NCBI GenBank assembly: GCA_013399875.1
Contig: VXAZ01000953.1
Coordinates: 1,642,968 to 1,706,967, forward strand
Source: Gymnorhina tibicen
Taxonomy: Eukaryota; Chordata; Aves; Passeriformes; Artamidae
DNA length: 64,000 nucleotides
Direction of reading: 5' to 3'
The notes beneath the pieces were generated by a model. It did not search any database. It had not been told where the DNA came from and saw nothing but the letters and a program-made list of their open reading frames with translations. Positions 35,906-49,224 of this stretch are shown here, one piece after another (the first letter of the stretch is position 1; every line of letters starts with the position of its first letter). Made by a program: the position numbers and the translations under genes.

Positions 35906-38900
35906 TTATTCATAGTTTTTGTTTTCAATTGCACATCTCTGAAAACATCTCCCATTACTGTCAGCTGCAGCTCTGAGTGCTCGGCACTGCTCCAAATCAG
36001 ACTCAAGGTGTCTGAAGTCAGCTACTCAGAGATGCAGAACTTGCCACTAGGAATGACCCCATGAAAAGCAGGGGCCAGGATAACCGAGGAATCAGCAGCA
36101 AAGGTGGGGCAGGGGTGTAGGACAGCCATCTGTCAGCTGCCCTAAGCCTGGGATCCTCTGTTCTCCTTTGCCAAACTTCTCCCTCCTGCATTTTAACTTT
36201 CTGACTTCCAACTGCAAAAACTAGGACCAAGATTTTAGTGTAATCCCTTTATACCCCAGAGTTTCCTAAGCTCCAAATATCCAGATTTCCTACTAACGCT
36301 TTAAGTCTTTAAGCTACTTTGTTTTACTTTGCAATCTCGCAGCAGATATTTACAAGCCTTTTTCCAAACAGTGGCAGGGTGGTATTAGGTAATTTACAGA
36401 ACTGTCCTAACAAATCAGATTTATAGAGGCAGGAGCCTAGCAGGATTTTCAGAGAGCCTTGGTGCCTAATTCACACTGGTTTCAATAGGATTAAGGCAAT
36501 GAGGCATTTGTTAAGATCCCAGCATTCATTCCTTAAAACCTGGCCCTTTAATTCTTCTTTCAGCCAAGTTTATAGGGAACCACTAGAGCTAAAGCATAGG
36601 AATGTATACTAAAATGTTAATAATTCATGGTAGAGTTCTGTGAGAGTAAAATCTGTAAAGCAGGCATCTTGGGGAAACATGTTATATTTTCTTCAGGCTG
36701 CAAAATAATTGTTTCTGCAACCAAAGGAAATAACATGTAGAAACTTTTTTCTCTGCTTTGCACTGAAATCAAAGTCTTAGTCACCTGAAAGCCCTAGTAG
36801 GTGCAATTCTACATGAGTATCCTCAGATATTCTAAGAATCAGGCAGATTCCAAAACCTTAGTGTCTGGTTTGAGAGAGTACAGAAAGTGTTTGTACATTC
36901 ATAACTCATTCATTCTGGAAAGGATCAAATGAGTCTTGTTGAATTTAATATGTTTTAAAGTATTCTCTATCTAGGGTTCATTTCTGGTTTAATTTCAGTA
37001 GGATTTAGTGAATTCATTATGCAAACTGACTTCAGGCAGTGGATTTGTTGCATTTTGCTCACGTACTCCACTATGTTTATACATATGTGTGTGTTTGTGA
37101 CATGCAGTTTGTGATAGTTGTACAATATGATTTCCTCTCTCTGACTGGGAAGGGGGGAAAAGAAAGAGTTCCCAAAAAAAAAAAAAAGAAAGAAAGAAAG
37201 AAAAAGAAATGAAACCACCACTCTCCTGGGCTAAAATTTTAGATAGATAATCATTCACTCTAATGGAATTTGCATGATTTGTGTCTATTTTCCTGACTGA
37301 GGGACCAGTTAATCTGAACAGTATAGTACAATAAATGACATGGCCTGGCCACATAATGTAGACATTTGCCTACCATAATCTGGGTTGTTTGAGCAGACCT
37401 ACGATTTGCTTGACTCCAAAGACGTGTCTTATCAAGGACTTGTATTTTTTATTGTTAATGGGTCAATAAATTGATCTGGCAAGAACCAGCCTTGTCCTGT
37501 GACTTCCTGAAGAAGCAGAATTATGTCTTTCTACCAAGAAATAGCACTGTATTTTAGGTGGTGCTAGGGGAAAACAAGCTGGCTGCTATAGTATCTGAAC
37601 TGTTTTTCTTCTGTAAACAGAGGAAAAACAGTGTGCTCCCTATGCCCTTTCTTGTGTTCAACACACTCCCATTGTCTTGTGTGCCATTGCTTGTTTCATT
37701 GCTTCCTTTCCCACACCACAAGGGAGATCCATCCCTAGGATGCAGAAATAATAGTGGTCGTCAGCGTTATAAATCCTTATGCATTTGGTTTTTCTTACAG
37801 TGGGCACCTCTTCCTTCATCTGGAAGGAAGGATGATAGGAGCCCCGATGGAAGCTCTTGGACAACCACTGATGAGGGTTTGACGTTCTTCTATTCGCTCT
37901 TACTTTTCCTGGCTGCTCCAGCCCTCAGAAAACTCCTAAATGTGCCAAATAGCATTAGAGGGGAGCTGACAAGAAGTGGAGCAGTCAGACTCAGGACAGT
38001 GTTTACTAACCTGTGTGGATTGCTAACTATCTATAGGCCATGGCCATTCATAAGTTCCTTAAAGCTTTTTTTTTCCTTTCTTTTTCCCCAAGTGCTTAGC
38101 TATTTTCAGCTCCACCTATTTTAATGGCCGTAGCTTCTCCTCCTGCTTTTGGGAGTCTGATCCACACATTGATTTATTTTGAGCTATATTGCTAATTACT
38201 ATTTTTGTTAAGTATAGTGTTTCATTATTCATTAAAGCTGGGGAGACATTTTAGTGTTTTCTCAGTAGAACAAATGTAAATTCAGTAATCAAGTACTGGT
38301 TAGGGCTTAAGAGGGCTAGGAGGAGTGATCTGGCAGAGAAGGATGGTATGACAAGTGAGAGCTGTTGATATATGAAGCGGTGTTACTAAGAAAGCAGAAA
38401 CAAACTAATGTCAGCATGGAAAAGATGCAGGGGGCTGGCTGAAACTCTGGGAGGAATTCTTTAGCTCACCAAAGGAATAAACTGCAACAGGAACCCAGAG
38501 AGTCATTTTTGGGGCAAATGTCCAAAGACTGGTAAAAATCACTCCTGCAGGGTGGATGAACAGAATCAGGCCTGCTGCACTGTACAGGGAGGGTCTAGAG
38601 GAGATTTTCAGTTATTTCCTCTTTAGTGTGTGACAAAGCTGCTCAGTGTGAACTGGCCCTAACTAAGAGAAGAGGAAACAGTGCCCATTTTCTGGTGTTA
38701 GATCATCTGTGCAAGCTTCCCAGTGCTTTCTGTCTGGCTTTGCATGGGTTCCTGAGGGAAGAAGGTTCCTATTCCAGAAACCCGAAAGCCTTTCTCAGGA
38801 AGAAAACCCTATTTCCATATCAAACCTGCATCAGAGTAGAAAGAAGTGGAAGCAGCTCTGTGCAGTCTGCCTGCCCAGCCATCCTAGGAGTCCTTAACAG

Positions 38901-41595
38901 GGTCCCTTTTCCCTCAGCTTCTCTGCCAGGGGGCCACTGAGTAAAGCCCCCCACAGGTTGGGCTCCAGGGGTGTCTGGATGTAGAGTACAGTTCTGCTAC
39001 AGATGCACCAGATGCAGATTCATCTAAACTGTGTGCCCGGGAAAAAGACATTACAATATGCAGTGCTTTGAGGCTACTGACATGCTTCCTGATTGAAGAA
39101 TGGGAAAAGCCTAGAAGACCTGGTGACCAAGATATTAAATACTTATTGAAGTCCTTTTTTAATAATAACTTTAAAATTTCACTTCCCCTGGGAAGCCCGG
39201 GGAGGGAAAAAATTGAAATAAATAACAGTTGTCCTGCAGCAGGAAGACTAGGAGAAAATCTGGATGGCTATTTGAATGTGGCTGTGATATACTAGCCCTT
39301 GTAAGTGGTGGATCCAAAGACTTGTGGCTTTTTTCCTAGCACATCTATTCAGCATGTTCCCTTTGGCTGGGGGTCTTTATAGCACTAAAATAGCAGGGTC
39401 CACAAAGGGTTTTTCGCAGCAGGCACTGCAGGCTTGCGTCCCCTTCCCCCCTTTTCAATAGGGTTGAATACAGTAAAGGAGCAAAGTAGGAAACAAAATG
39501 GCTCAAAGCCACATGTGCATTTCCCATAGCTCAGTGCCAGGGTCTAGAAAAAGTGACTAAGCCCTGGGGCTACTGAGTCTCGTGTTCAGGATCTTCCCAG
39601 TCAAAACCATGCCTGTACTCTGGTGACAACCCTACCTGAAGAGGGGAGAGGGGAGAGGGGTGCCACTTAGGAGTGACAGCTGCAATCACAGGCCTGATTC
39701 ATCAGTTTTACGGACCTTGAGAAGCACTGGAGTTATATAAACTGGGCAGTCAAGCCCAGATTCTTGGGTGAAAGAAGCTGTGTCATACACGTCCCCTCTG
39801 GAGACCTTTTCAGGTTCTGGCAGACACTTAAGCCCCCTTTTAGGACGTTCTCATCCTGCACTGACAGGAGGAAGTAGATAAGAGAACGGCTTAAATATTG
39901 CACAATGCTTTACTGAGTTACACGCCGTGCATTTAAGGTTCTTGCAGCACTACAAATACTAATTTAATTATGTTCAGAGTCCTTCTGGAACTTAACAATA
40001 TCTCCATTTGTAAGTTGTTTGGAGCAGCAAACCACAGAAGTCTTGTAAAAATTATCCCTAGTAAAATGTCATTGGAATCAATGAAATGAAACTCCACTTT
40101 CATCATCTGACATTGCTTTTGGCACTGGACTTCAAATAAGATTTTCATACAACCGTTTGTTAATAAGTTGTACAAACTTTGGGATAGAAGGAATAGAAAA
40201 AGATGGCCTGGGTCTTCTCACTTTTTTCTGTAAGTCAGCAGTATATAAGAGCTCATAGTGGGACCAGTGACCTGTCTCCTATATTTGATATCTCAAGAGC
40301 AGGTCTAACTCTTCCTGTTCTCACCTGTAGTGGTGCCTAAGCAGGGAGGAGATATGGATCTCTCTCCTTCTTTTTCCGCTTGTACTTTAAACACATATGA
40401 GCAATGAGAAGTAAGTGTAGGCCAAGAATAATTTCACATAAGGTTTTCTATAAGGTCCCTGGCATCCAAGACATGGAGTTGCTGTGAAGAACTCAGATTC
40501 ATAAGAGGGGTTCATGTCTTACCCACTGCTTGTGGTGAATTCATACACAGGCTGTCATGACAATCCTATCAGACACCTTGTAGAAGACCTGTGGGGCAAA
40601 TGTCAACACCAGTGGTACCACTGAATTAAAGGTGGGTGGAGACAATGGCCAGGGCAAGCCAGAGAATGCATGATGGCAATCTCCTGGTCAGTCAAGCCCC
40701 AGTGGGCATGAAGATCCACAACACAAATCAATAAACTGAGCTTCCATGAAGATCATATCCAGCACTCAACACCCTCATTCTCTCCCTTCCAGCAGCTAGG
40801 CTGACACCCTGTCCTAGTGAAGTTGGGACTGGTGTTAAGAGGGTCAGGAAATCCCATGGAGGAAGAAGCAGAGTCAGTGGGGCTAATCCTGGCTGGTAAG
40901 GAAAGGCCATGCCAGTGAGACCTGTTGAATCCATCAGAACCAGAAGCCGAGAAAAAGCCAGCTGCCCCAATAAGAAAATAGAGTCTATACCAGTAGGTTG
41001 AAGCCTTTGCAATGGATTGCTGCTCTTTGGGGATACAGTATCATGGTGCACACAGAATTCAGCTCTGCAGTGGGGTTGTGGTATTGGTCTATTTGGAACA
41101 AAAGCTGAAGAGGCTATGAGAGAGGATGTCTTAGGTGGAGCTGTTTTAAAGCCAGTTTATCAAACTGCATAGACCTGCAACTCTGATTTTTTGGGTTTTG
41201 CTAAGAGCATCTCTGATGACTTGAAAGGTTGGATGGTGCTCCTCAGGGAATGGGGAAGCTGTTGAGTAAAGGTGATGCTTGGGGCTAGGCTCTCTTTCAA
41301 GACTTGTAAAACAAAAGGCAAAGGTCTGACCAGGTAGTTAATGGAACAGTAAGAAAGGCAGTACTTACTTTCCTGGCCTTGCCAGATCCCAATCAAGAAT
41401 CCCGGTTGCTGCCTTCTCCAGCTCACCCTGTAATTTCAGCTAGGATATACACCTTTGTCCCTCCTGGTGTTTAATTGCTGTGTGTGACTGAAGGCACAGG
41501 TGGCAGCCACAGGGTTTCACCCCAGCCATAGCTGCAGTTCAGGAGCAGAAACACCTTTTCTTCTTTGTGCGGGTGCTAGGTATAAAGCAGTGGTG
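35906..41595. other. Presumed GAP43 intron 1, no gene seen
   Basis: Ordinary intronic DNA. It contains one A/GAAA repeat (37174-37210). A 188-codon frame at 37558-38124 has no recognisable domain and runs through pyrimidine-rich sequence, so I do not support it as an exon. Confidence 0.5.
37174..37210 (+). repeat. Poly-A followed by GAAA microsatellite
   Basis: Fourteen A residues (37174-37187), then about five GAAA units with one expansion to GAAAAA. Likely length-variable. Confidence 0.9.
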
Positions 41596-41975
41596 GTGTC
41601 ACAAAGGGCCAGTCCTGCCTGACTAGCCTAGTGGTTTTCTCTGATGTGGTTTTCTCACCACACCAGTGGACAGGAGAAGAGCTAAAGATGTCACCTATTT
41701 GGACTTCGTCAAGGCCTTTAACACGGTCCCCAACGACATCCTTCTCTCTAAACTGGGAAAAGAGATTTGATGGGAGGACTCTTTGGTGGGTGAGGAATTG
41801 GTTGGACAGTTGCCTCCAGAGGGTAGAGGTCAACACCTTGGAGTCCCTGTAGACACTGGTGACAAGTGACCTTTAGGGGTCCATATGAGGACCAGTGCTA
41901 TTTAATGTCTTCCTCGGTGACATAAACAGTGCACCATTAGCATGTTTTCAGGTCAACAGGCCTAAAGGATGGGAT
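41596..41975 (+). mobile_element. CR1 LINE reverse-transcriptase fragment, frameshifted
   Basis: In one frame the DNA reads KGQSCLTSLVVF. A second frame reads KDVTYLDFVKAFNTVPND followed by ILLSKLGKEI and a stop. The frame then shifts to FDGRTLWWVRNWLDSCLQRV. These match successive parts of the CR1 ORF2 reverse transcriptase, including motif A (YLDFVKAF). A later segment GAGGACCAGTGCTATTTAAT (41888 on) corresponds to the GPVLFN motif, followed by a deletion-rich stretch to about 41975. The copy is truncated at both ends and has several frame breaks, so it is dead. The + orientation is opposite to the CR1 3' ends at 9.7 and 34.7 kb. Confidence 0.9.
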
Positions 41976-44900
41976 GCCCTGTGTTCCCATGGAGGGAATG
42001 GGGTAGGAGCAGGACATAAGCTTCTGCTTCCTGTGGAAGTCATTCTGGAGACCCTGCATAAGCCTGGAGTCTGGGGAATCTCAGCAGCTGTCTGCCCAAT
42101 ATCTCAGGGGAGCAAGTCTGAGCAGTAAATTAGCCTCTGTGCCCTGGGTGCAGCTAGATGAGAAGCAAATGTGTCCAGCTGTCATGGGGGCAGGCACTCT
42201 GAGCCACTAGAGCCTAATAACAATTCCCTGAAAAATTTTGTGGAGTCCAAAACTAAGCAAGCAAGGAAAAAAAAGGAAAGTGAGAGAGAAAAGGTAGGAA
42301 GGGAGAGACATTGATAATTCTGTTTCATTACCTGCTCATGGTCAGCAGACCATGGATTCAGAGTCTGAAGGTGCTGCTTCAAAGTAATCCACATAGCAGC
42401 AACCATCCTTGCCCAAACTTCCCCAAACACAACCGAGCACACCACATAGTTTGAGCTTAAAAAGATAAAATTTCTTTTTAGTCCAGTGACATGCAAGCCT
42501 GCATTTCTGTCTAAGCACATCTGCATCAAAAATCAGCTGTTCTTTGAGTGGACTTTTCTGATCAAAGCATAGTTCAAGGGAAATTTTTCACCTGGTCCTT
42601 TTGCTGAATTTCTTCAGTGTGGGCTGTTTTGGGAATAGATTTACATGGTCAGGTTGGATACCTTCCTGCTTCCTTTTGAGGCTTTGATCCCTTGATCTGA
42701 ATGCCTGCTGACTGGTTCCTTCTGGAGCGACACAAGTATTTCCCTCCAGAAAGGGGACTAGACACAACTGACAGTACAGTACGCACCAGGATCCAGCCTC
42801 AAGCAAGAGCACAGATGTTGATTGTGCCAAACGCTCAAGTCCTTCAACACAGTCCCCACAGACCCTGTGCCGTGGAGTGCCCTCATACACTTAGGCCACA
42901 CCCCAGAATATACACACACCCTTGGCAGGAACTGTAAAAGCAAGTTCCAACCCAGCCCTGTCTCTGAGACTCTGGGTGCTTTAAATTGAAAGATGAGTGA
43001 GTGCAGCCTGTGCCCCACAGCCACCAAAGTGCTCCACAGAGACCAGACCAGACCAGACCCGAGGCAAGTGTTTTTCCCTGTGAGCTTCTCTTCTCCAGAG
43101 ATCATGAACATCATCCTGAACATCATCCACTTTGCATCCCCTTCAGGGGCAGGGCTCTACTGTCTTTCACCCAACCTGCAAAGGCAATGTAAGCAGTACT
43201 GAGTGCCTTTTCCCATCTAACTTCTGGAGCTGTTGGAGCTTCAGGGTGGTAGAGGACACCATGTTTGACCACCAGCTTAGGAGAAACAGGGTAACAAACA
43301 GAAGGGGAGTCACAAAACAGGTGAGGAAAGTATGGATTTATTGAGAAGGCTCACTAGAAATATCTAAATAGGTCTAGCTTAGATTATCTTCTACCTCTCT
43401 TTTCAGTCACCGTACACGAGTGAATAACATCCATCCATCTGCCTGTCATTATTTTATTTTAATCTAGGCACCATAAAATAGAGGGGAAGCTTCCTACATA
43501 TGAGAGGATCTTGTAGAGGAAAGGGTGGAAACTCCATTGTTACAGGATTTGAAACTGGAGAGCTGAAACACTGCTAGTTATACCCTGGGGAACAATCCTG
43601 CTTAGGCCTTCAGAGGGATGAATTAACCTTTTCTTTCTCAAGGGTGTTTTATCCACCATCACCGTAGTCATCCTGGGAAAATAAAGGAACTCTGTTTCCT
43701 CGCCTTGAAGACAGGTTGTGCTGACAGGTGCCATCCTCTAGCCAGGTGTCTTCACACCATTTAACTGTGTTTAAGAAAGCTGTTCTGTGTGCTAAATTGC
43801 TTCCTCACTTCACAAGGTGTGAAAGCCTTTTCTCCCTTTCACGTGTCCGTGCTTCACTCCTTCTGGGGAGACAGCTGGTCTTTTTATTTAATACATTCTG
43901 CTCCTTAAATGCTATCTCTGAGACAAATCAGGTCGTGTGGAGCCAGGCCCGTGAAAAACACTGAAGTGACTCAATCCTGGGAAATCACTGGGAGTTGGAT
44001 GCCTAAATTTCTGTGAGTCTAGGCCCACATGACCTTGAGTAACATTGGTATGAACAATACATTGCGTTCTAGTCAAGAGCAGAGCATGGGCTGAGATGCA
44101 TCTTAACCCCACAAATAGCACAGGTGTTTGGGTGATTCAGCACTAGTTCATGTCAATAGCTGAAGGAAAAGTTTCCACACATACTTTAGCACAGGTGTCA
44201 TGAGAAAGGCATGACTTTGGGCCCTTAGTTCTTTGCATGGAGAACACAGTTGTTTGTTTTGGGGTTTTTTTTCTAATAATAATCAGGTATCATATTTCCC
44301 TTGGGTGAAGTGGGTGAAGTGGGTTATTGATGTGTCAGTGGTCCTGTGGACATCCAGGCTCTGGCCACTATTGATGCCTTGTCTGGTGAAAGGTGTGTGA
44401 GTCCTAAATCTGGGCTCCCAGCACACAGCTTTCAGAATACTGGGAGATGGCCATGTGTATCAAAGGGCTCTGGGATTTGGTGTCATCTTTAAGAGGAGCT
44501 CCTAACTAGGGACAGAAAGGAGCAGGGTACCACGGTGATGGCTGAGCATATAGCATGGCTATGGCATACAGCAGCTTGATCCTAGGATGAACGTTAAGGT
44601 GGTTGATACATGCCATATATTGGAGGGCAGAGAAACACCAGGAAAATGAGAGCTAGAGAGAGAAGCAGAGGAAGCTGTGTAATATTCAAACACCTTTCAG
44701 TGAAACAGTAAGTTCTTTCTTGGTCTCCCCATCCCAGCATTCAAAATACAAAACTATGGGATTATTTTTCCAAGGAAAGGCAATGAGATGCACCATGAGA
44801 GACAAGCGGACTAACAGCAAGCAAGGACCAATGCACTCAGTCCTCTCCTTTCTTTGCCTGTATGTGGCTGCAAACATGTGGAACATCTAGAAAACACCTA

Positions 44901-47900
44901 GTTTCTCCATTTCTCCTTTCCTGAAATACCAGCATAGGAGACATTTAAAAGGGTCTGGAGGTTATAGTAATACGTCCTTAATTCTTTGCCATAATTTGAC
45001 CCCCTCTGTAAGCTGTGAGTTTGAAGATGGAAGTTGCAAAAGTGGCCAGAGATTAGAAATCTTCTTGTCATGGCTCCAGGAATCTTCTACATCCCTGGTA
45101 CCTAAGAACTAACCTCTGCCCTGTGTCTTAAACATTAATTTCTTATCTCCTACTCTCTCAGCTATGTGACAGCAAGGAAAGTCTCACTTACAGGAACAGT
45201 CTGCCTGGGAAGGGATGTCCTAGAAACCTGGAGGTGTGGCAGACAAGCAGATGGGGATGGTGAGAGGATCATCCCTCTTGGACTGGAAAGATGCTGTGGG
45301 CTGTGCAGATAGAGACATAAAAGTGTGTTTCATAAAGGCAGAGCTTTACACACTGGCTTCACTCTGTATGTGAGGATGCTCTGAATAAAAAAATGGACGT
45401 GTTTGATTACGTCCTTTTATATATCCATTTAGCTCTGCATCCACCTGCCTCAGTTACGTCCTGCCATTACAGCATCCACGATTTGTTTAACACTAAATGA
45501 AACACAGGACATTTGCTCTGTGTAAAATGGCAATACATTGCATGTAACCTAGCAGTATCATGAATATATCAGTATTAGGTATTAGTATGAGTTTGCTTTA
45601 CACATCAATGTGCAAATGAAGGGGAGGGCGCTGATGAAAAACGAATATCTGAAACCTATCCCTACCAGACCTGATTCCTGGCTGGGAACTCTAGATTCCA
45701 TGCGAACACTAGTAATAATAATCATTTTATTCTACCCACAATACTACAGCCAAGATGTCATGAACGCTTGGGAGATGGATAAGACAGACAGATTTCTTGT
45801 TTTCCTCTGAGATGGTTTTGAATGCATCCTGGCAGGGCTGACTCACCCTTTTAGCTTTCCAAGGAAGACAAATTGCTTTCCAATACAGCTTCTGCTGTAT
45901 ACAGGTTATTTTTGAGCGCTTCCTTAATTAAGGTTTATCTGCTGTGCACATAATCCACAGATGAAAAGCCCTTGGGGCTTTTTTTTGTGTGAACAGAAGT
46001 TTTCCCCTGAACAACCTGTTTCTCACCCAACCCATTGTTATACAACATGACACGCATACTTTATGGATACCATGTCCTGCCCCAGAAGTAGTTGCAGGCC
46101 AGTAGCCTGAAACAAAAGTACTTTCAAATGCCTGGGATGCTTTACTGGGGAAAGACTGAATAGAAACAGGATTCCTGAGGACCACAGCTGGCAAAGACAA
46201 ACTATTAGTACATTTCTTTCATCCACAATCTTGAACTCCACCGCTGCCCCAGTCTCATGTTTCTTATCTTTTGTATCTGAAATTATGCTGAAAGCATTTT
46301 GCAGTTGCACAATTTAGGACCTGGCAAGGACTCAAATGGATGTCATCCCAACTGGGAGAAGAGGACGGTGATGTCACTGGAATAGCCAAGGAGCCTTTTA
46401 GCTCTGCCATGCTGTAGGTGCAGGGGAGAGGTTTCGGTCTGACCTCCCTGGAGAGATGTGCACTCCCATTCCCTGCCAGGTCAGGGGCTGACTGGCAGTC
46501 ACAGCTCTCTGTGAGTGCTTCTGTCAAAACAGTACAAGAGCCAGCCCTGTAGCTCACTGTGCCCTGGGTTCTGGCTAGCAGGAGGAAGGAGATAAACCTT
46601 CACAGGGCTGCATAGCCCAGGTAACAGGGTAGCTCCTCTGGAGTCAAAGAGTTGGGCATGCAACAGTCTACGACCTGTAATAGCCGTCTTGGTTGGTGTG
46701 TAGGAGGTGTGTGGGATGTGAGAGCAACAAAGCCAGTGGCAAGAAAGATCTCCCTTCAGTCAATGTTTTTCATTTTTGTCCAGGGATTAACAATTTTGTC
46801 ACATTCACTAATGGTTTTGCAGGAATCAGGCATGGGGACTGGACCCTTAGGGCCTTGTAGTTATTTCTAAGTTGTCCTTCCAGTCTCCCAGTCTTGCTGC
46901 TGTTTGAGACTACCCTCAGGCTTTGGGGAGAAGCAGTCAAAGCTACAGCATCTAAGTGTTTTACAGTGCTCTAGAGGAGTACCAGCCTATCTTCACGTTG
47001 CTGTGGCTACAGTGTAATGCTGGCATACACAAGATCTCCTTAAACCAGCTAGTTCAGGTATTAGCAGTTAGGTTGCCACAGCAACACAGGACTTACTGCA
47101 GGCTGCAAAACTTGTCTAAGGAACAGGATGGATGAGCCCGTGTGGAGCTCTGCACTACCCTGGCTGGTTAAACATACTTCCAATTTGTTTCCACCTCCTT
47201 GTGCTGAAGCAGGCTGAAAAGCTTCCCCCAGATGCTGAATAAGAGTGTTGAGTTAGCTCTGCAAGACACACATGAGTGGTGGCAGCCTGCTGGTGCCTGC
47301 ATTGTCTTTACACATAAACCATCACCTGCTCTCTGACAGGCTGAGACAAACATGAAAGCCCACTTTCCATCCTGTGTCATTTAATGCACTTGGGGAAGTA
47401 GACTCAGCTGTGCCCCTGTGACTGCTGCAACAACTATTTTGTCCCTGGGCATGGTCAGGAGCACAGAAACTCCTTGTGCAGAATTCCGCGTATTAATGCC
47501 GTTTACATATTCGTTCACAGCCCTCTTCACCCCCTACATAAGCATCCCGGCACCTAGTGCCCCTCCCATCTCACTTCCTGCTGCATACACACCCATCCAC
47601 ATCCCTGCACAGATATGTGGGGTGGCTCTTTTCCTTGATGATTTGGGGCTGCTCACTCCTTGGCCACCATAGCCCCTTAAGGAATGATGGGCACCAGTGC
47701 TAGGATCCCTGGGGACAGTGGGACATAGTGGGTACCAGCCATGGCATGGCAGTGGACACCTGACTGTTTCCCTGGCCAAGCATCATTTCCACAGGTGTGC
47801 TTGACCCTGTCTTGTGCTGTGGAAATAATCACTTCAAGTCTGGTTCCCAGGGAGTGCTGCTACTGTGTCCGGTCTTCTTTCTCCCTCTCCACAGGCACGA

Positions 47901-49224
47901 TGTTTCCAGTGGCACATCTTCACGTTGCAGTGGCTTCTTTTCCCTTCTTCCTGCTACACTTTTACTGAATGTGTTGTCCCCTCTCTCTGCTCTTCTGGTC
48001 AGGAGCCTTTCCCCAGATGGCACATCTCGATTTCAGTGGCCAGAGGAGTGGTTCCCTCTTCCTACCCAGGAGTGAATGCTTCTATCTTTCCCAGTCAGCT
48101 TGTTTCCTTTGTTTTGTGACCTGAGCCAGTGAGGGAAACCAGGTGCAGACAGCAAAGAGGCCAGTGGCTCTGCTTCCAAGTAGGCCTTTTGAATGCTTCC
48201 CAACGGGAGTGTTAATAGAATAGTGTCCTTTCATCAATATGCAGCTGAGCTGTTACTTGCCCAAGGGCTGCTAAATTATTGGGATGAAGTGTGATCTGTC
48301 CTGTAGATTCAGTGAAGGTTTATAAGCTGAGCATTATCTCTCTGCAGCAGACCAGTGTGAGGCACAGGCTCTGTTTTGGTCCCATTTAAGACTTTAAAGC
48401 ACGATTTAAGTCTAAAAAACATGGGGAATGCCTGCTCTTTGTTATAAGGCTGAATTCCCCCCAATAGTCAGGGAAATAATAATAGTCTGCTGAAATTGGA
48501 AAGAGTGATATTAATCTGCCTATTAATCCTTCAGTAAAACCATGAGTGGAGAGCAAAGGCAAAGCGCTTGGAGTGCTTGTAGGCAGGGCATTTGTGAGGA
48601 GTACATCCTGTGAATATCTGTGTGCGTCTGACAGCACGGAACTGCGGTGGGGCAGGCAGCAATCCTATTCTCTGTTGGCAATCCCGAGCCAAAAAGCTAT
48701 AAAAGACAAAGCACTTGGTGTCATTAGAGTCACACACCTGTGAAACAAGGTGTCATTAAAAAGAAACACTGACTTGAAGGCAGAGGTGGATTTGGAAGGA
48801 CTGTGAAAATCCCCCTCGGGAGAGTGTTTTGAAAATGAGTAGGGGAAAAAACTGGTATATTTCAAAATGAATGGGAAAATAAATCATGGGAATAGAGACA
48901 ACCCAGCTGGTGCAAGCCTTTCCACACAGCCAAGATGCTCTCAGCATTGCTGACGGAGATGATGAAGTGCTTTAAATTCCTTTTACAAACCTCTGGCCGG
49001 AGGTTTGGCTGGAGACCTATGTCTGTCCAGCCTTAGGATGAAATTAGGGCCACCTGGCTTCAAACCCACACCAAATGGAAAGGCTGTTTTGAAACTTGTC
49101 ACTGGTTAGCAGGAGGGGAAGGTGGGACATTCTCAATAAAGTTAAAGCATCTGCTGCACCTGGAGAAACGTTAACTTATCTCCCTCTTTTCTCCTCTGCC
49201 CTCCTCCCTTGTTCTTCTTTAAAG
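41976..49224. other. GAP43 intron 1, 3' part
   Basis: No supported exon before GAP43 exon 2. A consensus-perfect RFX X-box lies at 47072-47085. The end of the intron has a typical pyrimidine-rich tract (about 49178-49220) and an AAAG acceptor at 49221-49224. A 43-codon open frame runs through the acceptor from 49096 and is discussed in the findings. Confidence 0.7.
47072..47085. promoter_or_regulatory. RFX X-box, full consensus match
   Basis: GTTGCCACAGCAAC fits GTNRCC-N2-RGYAAC at every defined position. It lies about 2.1 kb upstream of GAP43 exon 2. RFX factors act in neuronal and ciliary gene control, but use of this site is inference. Confidence 0.45.

Noticed and set aside
37558..38124. 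188-codon plus-strand frame
   Set aside because: No domain, signal peptide logic, family match or convincing splice context. The residues reflect pyrimidine-rich DNA, and no neighbouring exon supports it.
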